Below, one piece after another: positions 11,807 to 21,700 of a DNA stretch of 64,000 bases (position 1 is its first letter; the number at the start of each line of letters is the position of its first letter). This DNA comes from Euglena gracilis. Taxonomy: Eukaryota > Euglenida > Euglenophyceae > Euglenales. Location: assembly GCA_039621445.1 (NCBI GenBank), contig CP154955.1, positions 43,981,540 through 44,045,539 of the forward strand, in the 5' to 3' direction. A program made the translations under genes and the position numbers. Below the pieces are notes generated by a model. The model was not told the DNA's origin, ran no database searches, and saw only the letters and a list, made by a program, of their open reading frames with translations.

Positions 11807-14800
11807 TATAATCGGATGTATAATAGCAGAAAAGTTGTCGTATCACACTCCTCATTATTTGTCCTGTCAGCTTTGTGGGTGGTTACCTTGTGTTCCATCT
11901 TGTATGTTGTTTTCAGTGATGATGGGTCTCGCCTAACTTCGTCTTTATTAAGTCCGAAGTGCACTGGGTCATTCCAAATGACCCCCCCAAGACATTCTAT
12001 TTGGCCCACCGGGGCCAAGCAGAATATGGCTGCCATATGTATCCATTATGCGTACATGTAAACATGTGGACATGTAAACTTTGCAGAATACACGTATCCA
12101 TGCATGTATGCATTTACTTCGTTTGCATTTTGAGGTTTTTTTGTATTTATTTGTATTCAGGCTGCCCGGCTATGGCAGCACCATCCAGCGTACAATGCCT
12201 CCGTGTCGGTGAAGGGAACTTACTTGCCCATCGTCCCCCCCAGCTTTGCAACGAGATGCGAATCTCCTTTTTGAAGTCCAAGCATGCATGGCATTGCTTG
12301 GAAATTAGGGCACAGCTTAAAAAAAAATTGACCGGGGGAAGGGGGTCCAGCCAGCCAGCCCTTTGCCCAAACGTTCCAGACTCTGGGCCTGGCCTTACCC
12401 CGGGGGGGGGGGGTCGTTGAAAAAAACGCCCTGTTGCGCCGGAACGGAGACCATATTTTGGCTTTTTTTGCCTTTAAAATCAACCTTGCTGATGGTCTGC
12501 TGAATGTTTTCCTTCCGTTTCGTGCCAAGGGAGCTTTCTTTGTGCCTGCGTGTGGCTGCCACTTATTCCCCCCCTTTTTTCTTCTTTGATTTTGGGTTGC
12601 AGAAGATATCAAAAGCGGACCACACAATCTTTTTGAGCGATATCCGCCCGCATGAATTAACGGCGGAGAAATCTAGTAATGGATGGGAATCTGCAGCGAA
12701 TACTGTCCCAATCCATGAGATGGGTTCCCAATTCAACTTGTGTTGGGGGGTGGGGGCAGGCCGTATTTTACTCGGGTGCCGACCCCACCCCGGGGGGGGG
12801 GGTGCCTGCCTGGGCAGGCACTCCAAGGCACACCAAATCCGACCCCCCCCCCGGGGGACACACGGCCAAAAGTGCCCTAGCACAACCCCAAAAATGCCAA
12901 AAATGGCCTATTTTCAAAGGAATGTGCCTGGGCACAGGCCGAAATCCGACCCTGCCTGCCTGGGCAGGCACTCACAGGCACCCCGGACCCCCCCTCCCCC
13001 CCCCACAGGGTTGGTAAAAAACAGCCTGGTGGGGGCACATATTGGGGGGTTCCACGCCTGTGAGAGGCGGTGGCCCCCAGAGGACGGCTTCCTCGCAGGC
13101 AAGCCCCACCACCAAGCTTTCCTTGCCAGGAATGAGTGGATGGGTATCCATCCCTGCCCCGCATTTTGTGCTGTTACTTGAAACTTCTCAGGAATGTGTC
13201 TTTCATTGTGTGGTTATAGCTCTTTAAGCAGTCAGTTGCATCCATGTTGATCATCCGTGGCGCGCATGATATAAAATCATACCTAAATATTTGGAGGGTT
13301 CCCTCTATTGCTTGCCATCAACCCTCGGTCTAAGCCTGAATGCGGTCGAGCCCCAGGGTGCAACAGATCAATGATTGTTTGCCGGCGGCCACAACACCCC
13401 GGAGGAGTATTTCTCACAGGGCGGCCTCGCCACTCCCCAGGACGTGGCAGCCAGACCTGGGGATGAGCACGGGGAGACAGCACCAAGCAGGACGATCGAA
13501 GCAAGCTGGTTCTCTTGCTGTCTTTGCTGTTTGTGTTTGGGAAGACACACACTTTTAGACCAGAGATTCTTTGGGGTTTCTTGGGCCGGGGGCATCTGGG
13601 GAGGGGAGGGGGTCTGCATGGGGTGTGTGCATGCTGTGCTCCTCGGGCCTGCCCTGGGTTCTGAACTTCGGCTTGCACTTCACCGACCCTGCCGTCTACC
13701 GTAGCCTGCTGGCAGACTTCTTTTCCGCCTGAGGAGCGGCCAGGGACAAAGGACTTAACGAAACTAAGCTGATTACCCCACCCCCCTCAAAGCATTCTTT
13801 GGGGTCTAAAATTACAACGGATACCCAGATGTTTCTTTGTCACTCTCGCCTGATGTTTGCTTTTTCTATTTAAATTCTGCTTAAAAGAAGCCTGCACTGG
13901 TCCAGACAATTTCTCACAGGTCCAGCCAGCCAGCCAGCCAGCACCTTTCTAGACAACAGCTCCCAGCTGCACCCCCCCCCCTTGGCCGAGCAGTGATAAA
14001 GTTTTTGCAACCCAACGAAGCGGCCAGACCGAAAATATTTGAAAAGGGGGGTGAAAAAATCGCCAAGGATGTCTTTTTTTGAAGTATTTTTTGGGGGTTT
14101 TCACCTCAGGTTGTTGGCTTGCATTATTACAAATCAGCTGTGTTTGGACGGTTTTGCTTGTTTTCGGGTGCCAGCCCAGCGGCCATGGTCCAGCCAGCAC
14201 CTTTTTTCCAGCCAGCACCTTCTCCACCTCGCCCGCTGTCCCCCCTGAGCGGTGCTTTAAAAATTGCCTGCACTTTCTTCCTCGGCAGGGGATTGGAATG
14301 TGCGGTATGCTGGTGAAGAAGCCAATCGATCATCTCAGGCACCACCTCTGCAAGAAGCACCGAACCAGTTTGGTCCCTTTTTGGCCTGGCTGCCCCCCCC
14401 CCAAGCAAAAAAAGCCTTCATGAACTTCGACCGCCTTTTTCTTTCAAAGTTGGCCTCAGCCATTGATGGAAAGCCCCCCTTTTAGGTCCCCCCCCCCCAG
14501 GAAACTGTCACACCCGAGAAACTCTCAGGTCTCCGTAGCAGCCAACGTGTTAGGTGACAGTTTCCCGGGGGGGGGGGGGGGTACACCAACCATACAAGGT
14601 GGGTGCATGTCCCCACAGCGCTGGAATTACACCGGAGTTGCTCACCTCGCCAGGGGGAGCAACACAAGGGCACTGGTGTAAGGGGTCCCTGGCCACTCAC
14701 CACACAAACCGGGCCAGAAGCGAAGTTAGCCCCGGCCACAAACTTACAAGACAAGCCAAGACAAGCCAAGACAAGACAAGCCAAGACAAGCCAAGACAAC

Positions 14801-16784
14801 ACAAGCCAAGACAAGCCAAGCCAAGCCTCGGTGCAACTAACGGGGGGGGGGGGGGTAACGCCGCACCGGCAGGATGGTGCGGGTTCTGCGTCCTCCGGCC
14901 CGCCGGGGGCCCCGCCGCCCCTCCGCCCCAAGTACGCCGCGCTGCCCGCCGCCGCCCGGCCGGCGCTGCTGTGGGCGGAGACCGGCCCGCAGCACTTCAA
15001 CACGTCCCACGCCCCGCGGGGCCCCGGCGTGGCCGTGGGGCAGTGGGTGCCGGGGACGACGGGGCCGTGCGTCCCGCCCAGGCCTCGCTTGTTTGGCCGC
15101 GGACCTGGTTCGGGGCCGCTGCGTGGGTTGGGCGTCCAACGGCGGCTGCAACGCACCGGTCTGCACTTGCTTCGCCGGTGCCTCGTCCCGCGCCATCGAT
15201 GGGTTGGGAACGACACCGCTTGAGATTGGCAGCCAAATCCTCGGGTTTGCCCTTTGATGCTGGCTGGCCACCCCCTTTGAGGAATATTCATACCTGAGGT
15301 TTGTAAGTGGTCCCGATGGGAAACCTGTGTGGGGGCTTACACCTGCCAACCTGTCATTGTGAAAAAGTTGGCTGTTCTCGGTGGGCTAAGATTCAGCCAT
15401 GGTGAAGCGCATAATAGCTAGATTTGGACCCAAACATATTGGGCCACAATACCTACCCCCCCCCCCCGGGGAAACTGTCATGCCTGAGAAACTCTCAGGG
15501 CTCCCCTGGGAAATTGTCAAACCTCTCATAATGGGAAGTTGTCAGGGTCCCCGTTACCGACCAACCTGTCAGGTGACAGTTTCTAAGGGGGGGGGGGTAG
15601 GCATTTTCAATCAGACCATGAGGGGAAGCATGTATCATGGGAGATTGACAAAATTGTCAGAGCCAGCAGGAGGAGGCCTGTGGGTGTACGCCGATATGGT
15701 GGAGGCACACGCTGCGGATTACCACAATCGCATTGCGGAGGAGCTGTGCCAGGCCCATCGAGTCCCCATCCTACGCGTCATGGAGGCGTCCAAGGCAGAG
15801 TGGAGGTTCCAGACAGGCAGCAACGCCATCTCATATCGCTGCCCCAAAGGGTGGGTGGGTGGGTGGGTGGGGCTCCCAAAAATTTGCCCTTACAAACAAG
15901 AACCGTCACGAATGAGTTTTTCGGATTCATGATGATGTTTGAAGATGGTTTTGCTATCGTCACACTCCTCAACATCAAAAAGATGTGACCATTTATCTCC
16001 TGTTACTAATTTGCTAAATCTTCTTTGCCCTCTGCTCTCCGCCACCCTCTCTGCCTCTATCTTTTCTCTCCCCTTCCCCTCTGTCCATGATCAGCACAGT
16101 CATCATCCACACCTACTTGTGGGAGTTTGGCAAAAAAGTACTCCTGCTCACAGTCTGTGCGTCTGTGCGTGATTGCGCACGTAGGCGCGCCAGCACACAC
16201 TCTGTTTTTGACCACAGCAGGTCCAAAGTGCAAAATGCATGCATACCCGGGGGGTTGGTGTGGGTTGGTGACGTGTAGGTTGTGGAGGGTGGGTGTGTGC
16301 ATGCAAAGTGTCCAACAGGATCCAAAAGCAGATAAACGCAACCAAAGGCGGCGAGAAGCAGCCACAAAGAGCCAACAGCAGCTGAATGTGGCCAAAAGTG
16401 CCAAAAGTACCAATAATGTCCAAAGTAGTAAAAGCTGTCAGCACTCGTCAAAAAACGCTGGCCAACAGTGGCAAAATTTTGGCCAACCGTGGTCGAAATT
16501 TTGGCCGTGTTGGGCAAAAATGGCCCAAAGGCTTGTCCAAGCAGCCACAAGCAGCCAACAGTGGCCAAAATGCTGAGTGCTGCAAGGGGAGGCGAGACCC
16601 AAGGGGTGAGGCGTGGGTGACCTGTGGCTGCTTGCCCGCCTGCCTGGGTGGCGCCTGGCGCCACACCGGCCAGCAGATCCGCAACGGCCGCCGCGGGGGC
16701 TACGACTGCACCCACTTCTGCCAGCCCAGCGCCGTGTTCTTCCATTGGCAGGAGCTGCTGCACAACGCCCTCGCCGTCCTCTGA
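7889..16784 (+). CDS. PC-esterase / TBL-like secreted O-acyltransferase or esterase, copy A (11 exon blocks)
   Basis: Predicted secreted or Golgi-lumenal enzyme of the Pmr5/Cas1p (PC-esterase, SGNH-like) group, whose plant TBL members O-acetylate cell-wall polysaccharides. Exon blocks: 7889-7975 (signal peptide MPPLLLWLALLLRPCPGPA), about 8636-8796 (RPGRWVGGGY, W, C), 9567-9643 (HFQPAGCSFRPFHP), 10219-10275 (AIAGRNLFFCCDS, position of the family GDS), 11018-11074 (QFFEAVVCSLHGATP), 11303-11398 (KFGPDACGL..GKHCHLSAATVS), 12161-12238 (LWQHHPAYNASVSVKGTYLP), 13654-13731 (VLNFGLHFTDPAVYRSLL), 14925-15071 (GPQHFNTSHAP, GQWVPGTTGPC), 15672-15805 (NRIAEELCQAHRVPILRV), about 16676-16784 (DCTHFCQPS..W.ELLHNALAVL-stop). 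DCTH fits the catalytic DxxH. Motif order matches the family and copy B. Several junctions (after blocks 3, 7 and 8) lack a clear GT donor, so the copy may be partly degenerate or spliced unusually. Two hAT-like and one related MITE sit in its introns. Confidence 0.68.
8172..8450. repeat. dispersed repeat family 4, copy 1 (plus partial start)
   Basis: Begins with a T run and TTAAGTACCGCCC, then AGGGCCGAATTGGGGCTTGA, GAGAAACG, TTTTTGACGTTTT and GACGGTCCAAGGATGGCAGA. The same order recurs at 29862 and 49090. A second TTAAGTACCGCCC start lies at about 8431. Ends are undefined. Confidence 0.6.
9012..9263. mobile_element. hAT-like MITE family 1, copy a
   Basis: Starts CAGAGGTTTCTTTAGTCGTG and ends with the complement of CAGGGTTTTTTTTAAAGACC. 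The 8-bp direct repeat AAGGGGGG flanks it at 9004-9011 and 9264-9271. The interior carries the family core AAGTGCTATTTTTAGCACTT hairpin and GTGGGTCCCCC. No coding capacity. It lies in an intron of PC-esterase copy A. Confidence 0.85.
10753..10972. mobile_element. hAT-like MITE family 1, copy b
   Basis: Left end CGGGCGTTTTTTTAAGTCGT (first bases diverged), right end TTAAAAAAAAACCCTG. The exact 8-bp duplication GTGCTGCC flanks it at 10745-10752 and 10973-10980. It shares with copies a and c the AAGTGCTATTTTTAGCACTT core and GGCCGAGCCCCCC. It ends about 45 bp before the QFFEAVVC exon of copy A, in that intron. Confidence 0.9.
11724..11806. repeat. (GT)n microsatellite
   Basis: Uninterrupted GT dinucleotides apart from two GC changes near 11747-11753. 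It lies in an intron of PC-esterase copy A. Confidence 0.95.
12757..13028. mobile_element. hAT-like MITE family 2, copy a
   Basis: Ends CAGGCCGTATTTTAC and (complement) CAGGCTGTTTTTTACC. The flanks show GGTGGGGG at 12749-12756 and 13028-13035, a 7-8-bp duplication whose edge is blurred by one base. The interior has two TGCCTGCCTGGGCAGGCA palindromes and AAAAGTGCCCTAGCACAACC. It lies in an intron of PC-esterase copy A. Confidence 0.75.
14490..14580. repeat. foldback: C-run GGAAACTGTCAC ... GTGACAGTTTCC G-run, copy 1
   Basis: A C10-class run followed by AGGAAACTGTCAC is answered about 45 bp later by GTGACAGTTTCC and a G run. The arms pair over about 22 bp. The loop holds GAGAAACTCTCAGG. A second copy lies 0.95 kb downstream. 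Both are in introns of PC-esterase copy A. Confidence 0.7.
14706..14860. repeat. dispersed repeat GGGCCAGAAGCGAAGTTAGC, expanded by an internal ACAAGCCAAG minisatellite
   Basis: The motif GGGCCAGAAGCGAAGTTAGC, then GGCCACAAAC and, at the end, GTGCAACTAACGGG match a shorter copy at 30352-30430 and a diverged one at 32393-32490. Here the middle contains tandem ACAAGCCAAG/ACAAG units at about 14746-14828. Confidence 0.6.
15465..15598. repeat. foldback GGAAACTGTCA ... TGACAGTTTC, copy 2
   Basis: C-run plus GGGGAAACTGTCATGCC at the left and GGTGACAGTTTCTAAGGGG at the right pair as inverted repeats. Inside are GAGAAACTCTCAGGG and two partial TTGTCA copies. A related half-copy (GGGAAACTGTCATGG) is at about 23932. 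Confidence 0.65.
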
Positions 16785-18682
16785 CCTGACCATGCCCCCC
16801 CCCCCCTATCGCCAGGGCTGAACCCAATCCTGGCAACCCTAAATTGGCGGTGGATGGGAGTGGGTGGGTTGGTGGAATGTCCCTCCTTTTTCGGGACATT
16901 GACTTTTAGGTCAAGTTTGTTGATTTGCCAAGTGAATTTTGCGCTTTCGACCGGGCCCCTGCCACCAGGTGCAGTCCTCCTCGTCGCACCCTCCACTGTG
17001 GCGGCTTTATGACACAGTCATTTTGTCCCCCGTATGTGCCGCATTTCAGCGCCTTCTTGGCGCCGACGCAAAAGTCGTCCAGGGGATGCCTGTCGGCCGC
17101 TGCCGACCGCAAAGGGCTCGCCCAAGGAGCGAACTCAGAGAATGCTCTTTGGGTTCCCTCCCCGCAAGTGCACCTGACTGAGTCACTGTTTTGTTTGCAT
17201 TTGTGTGTCTTGTTAGAGAAAAGTGCCAGTGATTGTCCAAAACATGCGCTGTCTTGCATGGCCAATAATGTTGCAAAACGGAGAGAAAAAAAACTCCCCA
17301 GAAGAGATGAGAATTTTCTGAGTCTTCTCCGCAAAAGAGGTGTGCAGCCCCGGGGGGCTCCTAAAGGAATATACATGCAACTCCCCCCCCCTGCTGACTA
17401 TCAGACTAGACCCTTCGCTCGAGGATGCTCATGCAGGGATTTTTCAAATGTTTGGGAAGGGGGGTAGCGGGCCGGGCCAGGTTGCAAGGCCGCCAGAAAC
17501 CATGTGCCTCAAGCTGCACCATGGCGCCATCCGGCAGGTGAAGAGCTCAGCACTACACAAAACATGGTGTGGAATGAGGCCTCTCTGGCAGATCACACTC
17601 TCAGGGGCGAAGACCATGGCAACTCATCGCAGAGAAGGGTCAGGCACAGGGCCTCGTAATGAAATTAAATGAGAGCGGCTGCACAGACAGAGGACGGGGA
17701 GGGAGTACACCCCCCTCCCAAACCGCAAATGCCCACCCTAACCTCGCACGGCCTGCCCCTGGCGCCACACCAGAGCCCAGTCAGTCAGTCAGTCAGTGGG
17801 CCAGGGGAACTTTTCCTGCTGCCAGGGCCGCCCTTTTGTGACACAGCAAGCCAAAGGAGAAGGCGCCTTGAAAGCCTCCTTGGGATATTTTAAAAGTAAG
17901 TGGGCTTGAAAACAGGCGATGGAGCTTGATCTGAGTGATGGGCGACGGGCTTTCCCCACATCAACCCCCCCCCCCCCTAGGCTGTCGGGAGTTAGGAGTG
18001 ATATGAAACCAAGCCAACCCCCACACCACGTTGGGGAGGATGATGAGGAAGGTCTTGGCAAAGCTGACCCCAGAGCGGGAACGATTGTGAGGGGGAAAGT
18101 CAGCATGCCCCACGGTGGGCTTAGCGCGTTGGCCCGCTCAAACTGCCAGGCGGTTCTCCCCGCCCCCACGCTGGAGGCACCTTGGGGGGTACAAGGAGGG
18201 GCGAGTACAGGCAGAGGGGGAGACCAATTCGTTGCAGGGTTGCAGGAAAGACGGTCTGTGGCAGGATGCTCATGAGCTCAGGGATTCTTAAGACCAGGGG
18301 GCCCCCCACCAAAGGGGTACCCCATGGCCTGCGATGTGGCGGCCCGGCCCGGTGGCCCAGCCGGCGTCGTAGGAGGCCCGGCCCAGTTCTGTTTTAGTTT
18401 TTTTTTTTACCTGGATAACAGAGTCCCTGGAAAGTGTGCCCCCCCCATCAAATCGTGGTCTGATTGCGAGGGATGGGTGGATTGGAGCTGCGGATTCATT
18501 TCTGGTTGGCAGGGCAGAAGCTGGAAACATGCTTCGCATCTTCTCTCCCAACTGTGGTGTGCTGTTGATGATTGGATACCTTCTGGCTCCTCTTTTCGGC
18601 TGCGCAGGTTCGTCTGTGTGTCGCATGTGGGGTGGATCCTCTACTCCGCTGCAGATCGCTGGCGGGTGATGCGTGGAGTCAA

Positions 18683-18755
18683 ATGCGCATTGCGGTACTG
18701 CTGGCCTCCGTGGCCCTCTTTGCCACGGCCTCCCACGATGCGGAGGAGTGGTGCG
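18683..18755 (+). CDS. signal-peptide exon of PC-esterase copy B
   Basis: The ATG at 18683 gives MRIAVLLASVALFATASHDA, a classic short signal peptide with a basic residue at position 2, a hydrophobic core and an ATA-S cleavage context. The exon end is uncertain; a GTGCG donor-like site follows at about 18751. An ATG at 18670 is in another frame and lacks this feature. Confidence 0.5.
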
Positions 18756-21700
18756 TTCGCCCGCCGCGCCACCGACGCCTGTCCCACCAACAACGACCCC
18801 CGGCACTCCACCCCCTCCCCCCCCCCCGCCTCCTGGTGGGGAAGTCATTCCGAAGCCTTGGGGCTTCTGCGCCAAAACATTCTCCAGTTTGCCACTGGAT
18901 CTCCCCATCAGCTTTTTGAACAGCGGCCTGACGGGGCCGTCACTTGAGGTATGCGGCTTTCAACGACCGGAAACGCTCCGCGCATCCCTCTGGCCGCGAC
19001 CCAACATTGGCCGGTCGGGAAATGGCGAATCAAATGGGGGTTTTGTGGGAGGTTTTTTGATTGGTTTCCCTCCCCAACCCCTCCTCTGGTGCTCCCCACC
19101 CCATGTGTTTGCCCCCCCCCAGATGGATATCAGACTGAACAAGAAGACTGGGCCCAACAACGTCGACTGCACTGCAATCTGGCTGCGTCCCGAAGAACAC
19201 GTCCAATTTATCGGCGGGGCGGTGCCTGGGCTCCGTGGCGGACATCAGCCGGCCGAGGCCGGGCATATGGGTGAGTGGCGGCCGGGGCGTTCCTTACGCC
19301 AGCTGACTTACAGGGTGGACAAAAATTACGGTGGACAAGAGTTTTAGTGAAGTGCCCAAATTCGATCATAATATTTTACCATAATTTTCGACCACCCTCT
19401 TCCGCGAAGCTTCAGCCAAAAATGACAAAAACCGCACAAGTGTTGGCGAGTGTTTACCCTTGATGACTTTTTTTCAGCCAGAATTTGTTCAATTTACTTT
19501 ACTTTTAAATTAAATTCAATTTAATTTACTCAATGAAAACCATGTGCAAAACTACTTACACATGGCAAAGAAGTGTTAAGAAGTGGTTGAATACCAATTT
19601 TTACCAAAATATAAAATCAAATTTTGCCAAACTTTTTTATACTAATTTTTATGCTATTTTTTTATCGCAATTTTTATACTAATTTTTAAACTAATTTTTA
19701 TGCTAATTTTATACTCATTTTTATGCAATTTTTTATCGTAATTTTTGCCCACTGTAAGTTTTGCCCACCCTGTATCCATCGGAAATTGCCTTGAATTTCA
19801 TCCACCACAGCCAATTTTCACCCATTTGCACAAAGGCATTGATCCAGTCCTGGCCCCGTACTGACCATGGGCGCCAGTCCGTCCAGTTGGGATAGATGGG
19901 AAGCCCCAGGACTCAGGGCTGGGTTTGATAGGAAGTGACTGGCTGGTTGTTGTTGTTTTTTTGACCGTGACCCCTCATCCCCCGGGGGGGGGGTCAATGG
20001 TAAGGCTTGCTGCTATGTGCCATGTGCTGCTATATGTCGATGCTGCTGATGAGGGGGGGCGTCGAACCGACCTGAGTTCCCCAGGACCCCCAAACATGCC
20101 GAAAATTTGTTGGCATTTTTAGCATTTTTCTGGCCAAAAAGGGCCAATTTCGAAGGCGAAATTTTTCAGGCCGCGCTTCGTTCCCGGCCAGAAATCGGTT
20201 ACCCAGACCGCGCCATTGTTAAGTGGAGGCGCCACCCCCCATTGCACGGGAGGGGTCCGACCCCCCACCCCCACCTGCCTTGCATGAACCCTGACCCAGG
20301 GGTCCGACCCCCTCCACCTGCCAAGGCGGGTCTGGACTGACCCGCAGGGAGGGGGAGGGGACCCATCGGGCCCCAAGATTCTCGCCGTCGTTGGCCTGCA
20401 GGCAGGCAGCGAAGGGATCCCTTGAAGCAGGCGGTGGTGCAGGAGGCCGAGCAGCAGCATTTCGTGCCGGCCGGCTGCGCTTTCCATCTGTTCCAGCCCG
20501 CGCCCAGAGCTGACCCGGCTTCGGCATATGCCCGGATGGGGGCACCAGAGCCCAGCGATCCAGTCAACCGCCAGCCAAAATGCCCGAATGCTTTAGGCTC
20601 GACCATATGAACCCTTCCTCCTCCCATGGGAGTTCATCCTCCCGCAAGAAGTTTATTTGCCAAATCCTGAATTTTGGCAAAAAAAATGGCCCAGAAAGTT
20701 TCCTTCTCATTCAAATCGACAATATTTTTCCATTTTTTCGATGGCTTCATGCCACATCCCGCTCCCAAGGTGTCTTCCTCCCAGCAGATGGCTATATCTC
20801 CATTGGGGTGCTTGGAAGGAAGGCTGCGCAGAAGGACCAAACCCCAAAAATAAGACCCCCCAAAAAGACCCAATAAAAAAACAAAATCGAAAAAAAAAGA
20901 CCTCCAACAATATTAATACCCCCTTCCAGCCTTTTGCTTAGGAGCCCCAGGACTGAGATTTCCATTAGCTGTTGGGGGTCAAGGAGCGGAAAAGTATTTC
21001 CACCAATTGGGGGTTCCGAGTAGACCCCCCCCAAAGGGGCCCAGACCGATTTTGGATTTGCTGCAGTCCGGCCCCACTTCCCCCCCCCCGCCCCCAGGGG
21101 TACTACAATCCTTAAGCAGGGGACTGCCCCCCCGACGGCACGAAGCGCCAGGAACAGTGAAAAAATGCCTGCGAATTTTGAAACCCCAAATTTTAGACAT
21201 AAAAATCAAGAAATTCTGAACGAGGCATTTCCGAAGACAAAAATCATCATGTTACACGCGGCATGAAATGTCGAAGGATAACTGTAGCTTGGAACCAAGA
21301 AGAAAATGATGATTTGCTGGCACAGAGCAGTCAAGGGGGATGCCTAAAAAGCGGTGCCGACACCGCTGGCACCGCTTGACACCGCTGGGACAGAAGGCTT
21401 TCTTTTTTAGGGGGAACCCATGCAAAATTTTTCCATGTGCTTTCGTTCTATACAGGTTTTTTTGATGGCCGCAAATGTTTATGTCACAACGAGATGCTTT
21501 CGTGCTTCCTTATGGGAAATCCCCGCATTTTTTCCCTCGGTATTATTCCATGGGTTCCTGTCCCAGCAGTGTCAAGCGGTGCCAACGGTGTCAAGCGGTG
21601 CCCCAGCGGTGCCAAGCGGTGCCCCAGCGGTGCCGGCACCGCTTGTTAGGCATCCCCAAGGGAAGAATAATCCAAAAATAAGCCTCCCCCCCCAGAGGTT

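Noticed and set aside
14482-15297. Long ORFs on both strands around 14.5-15.3 kb
   Set aside because: GC-rich exon plus the ACAAGCCAAG minisatellite keep several frames open. Only the frame giving GPQHFNTSH matches the paralogue.
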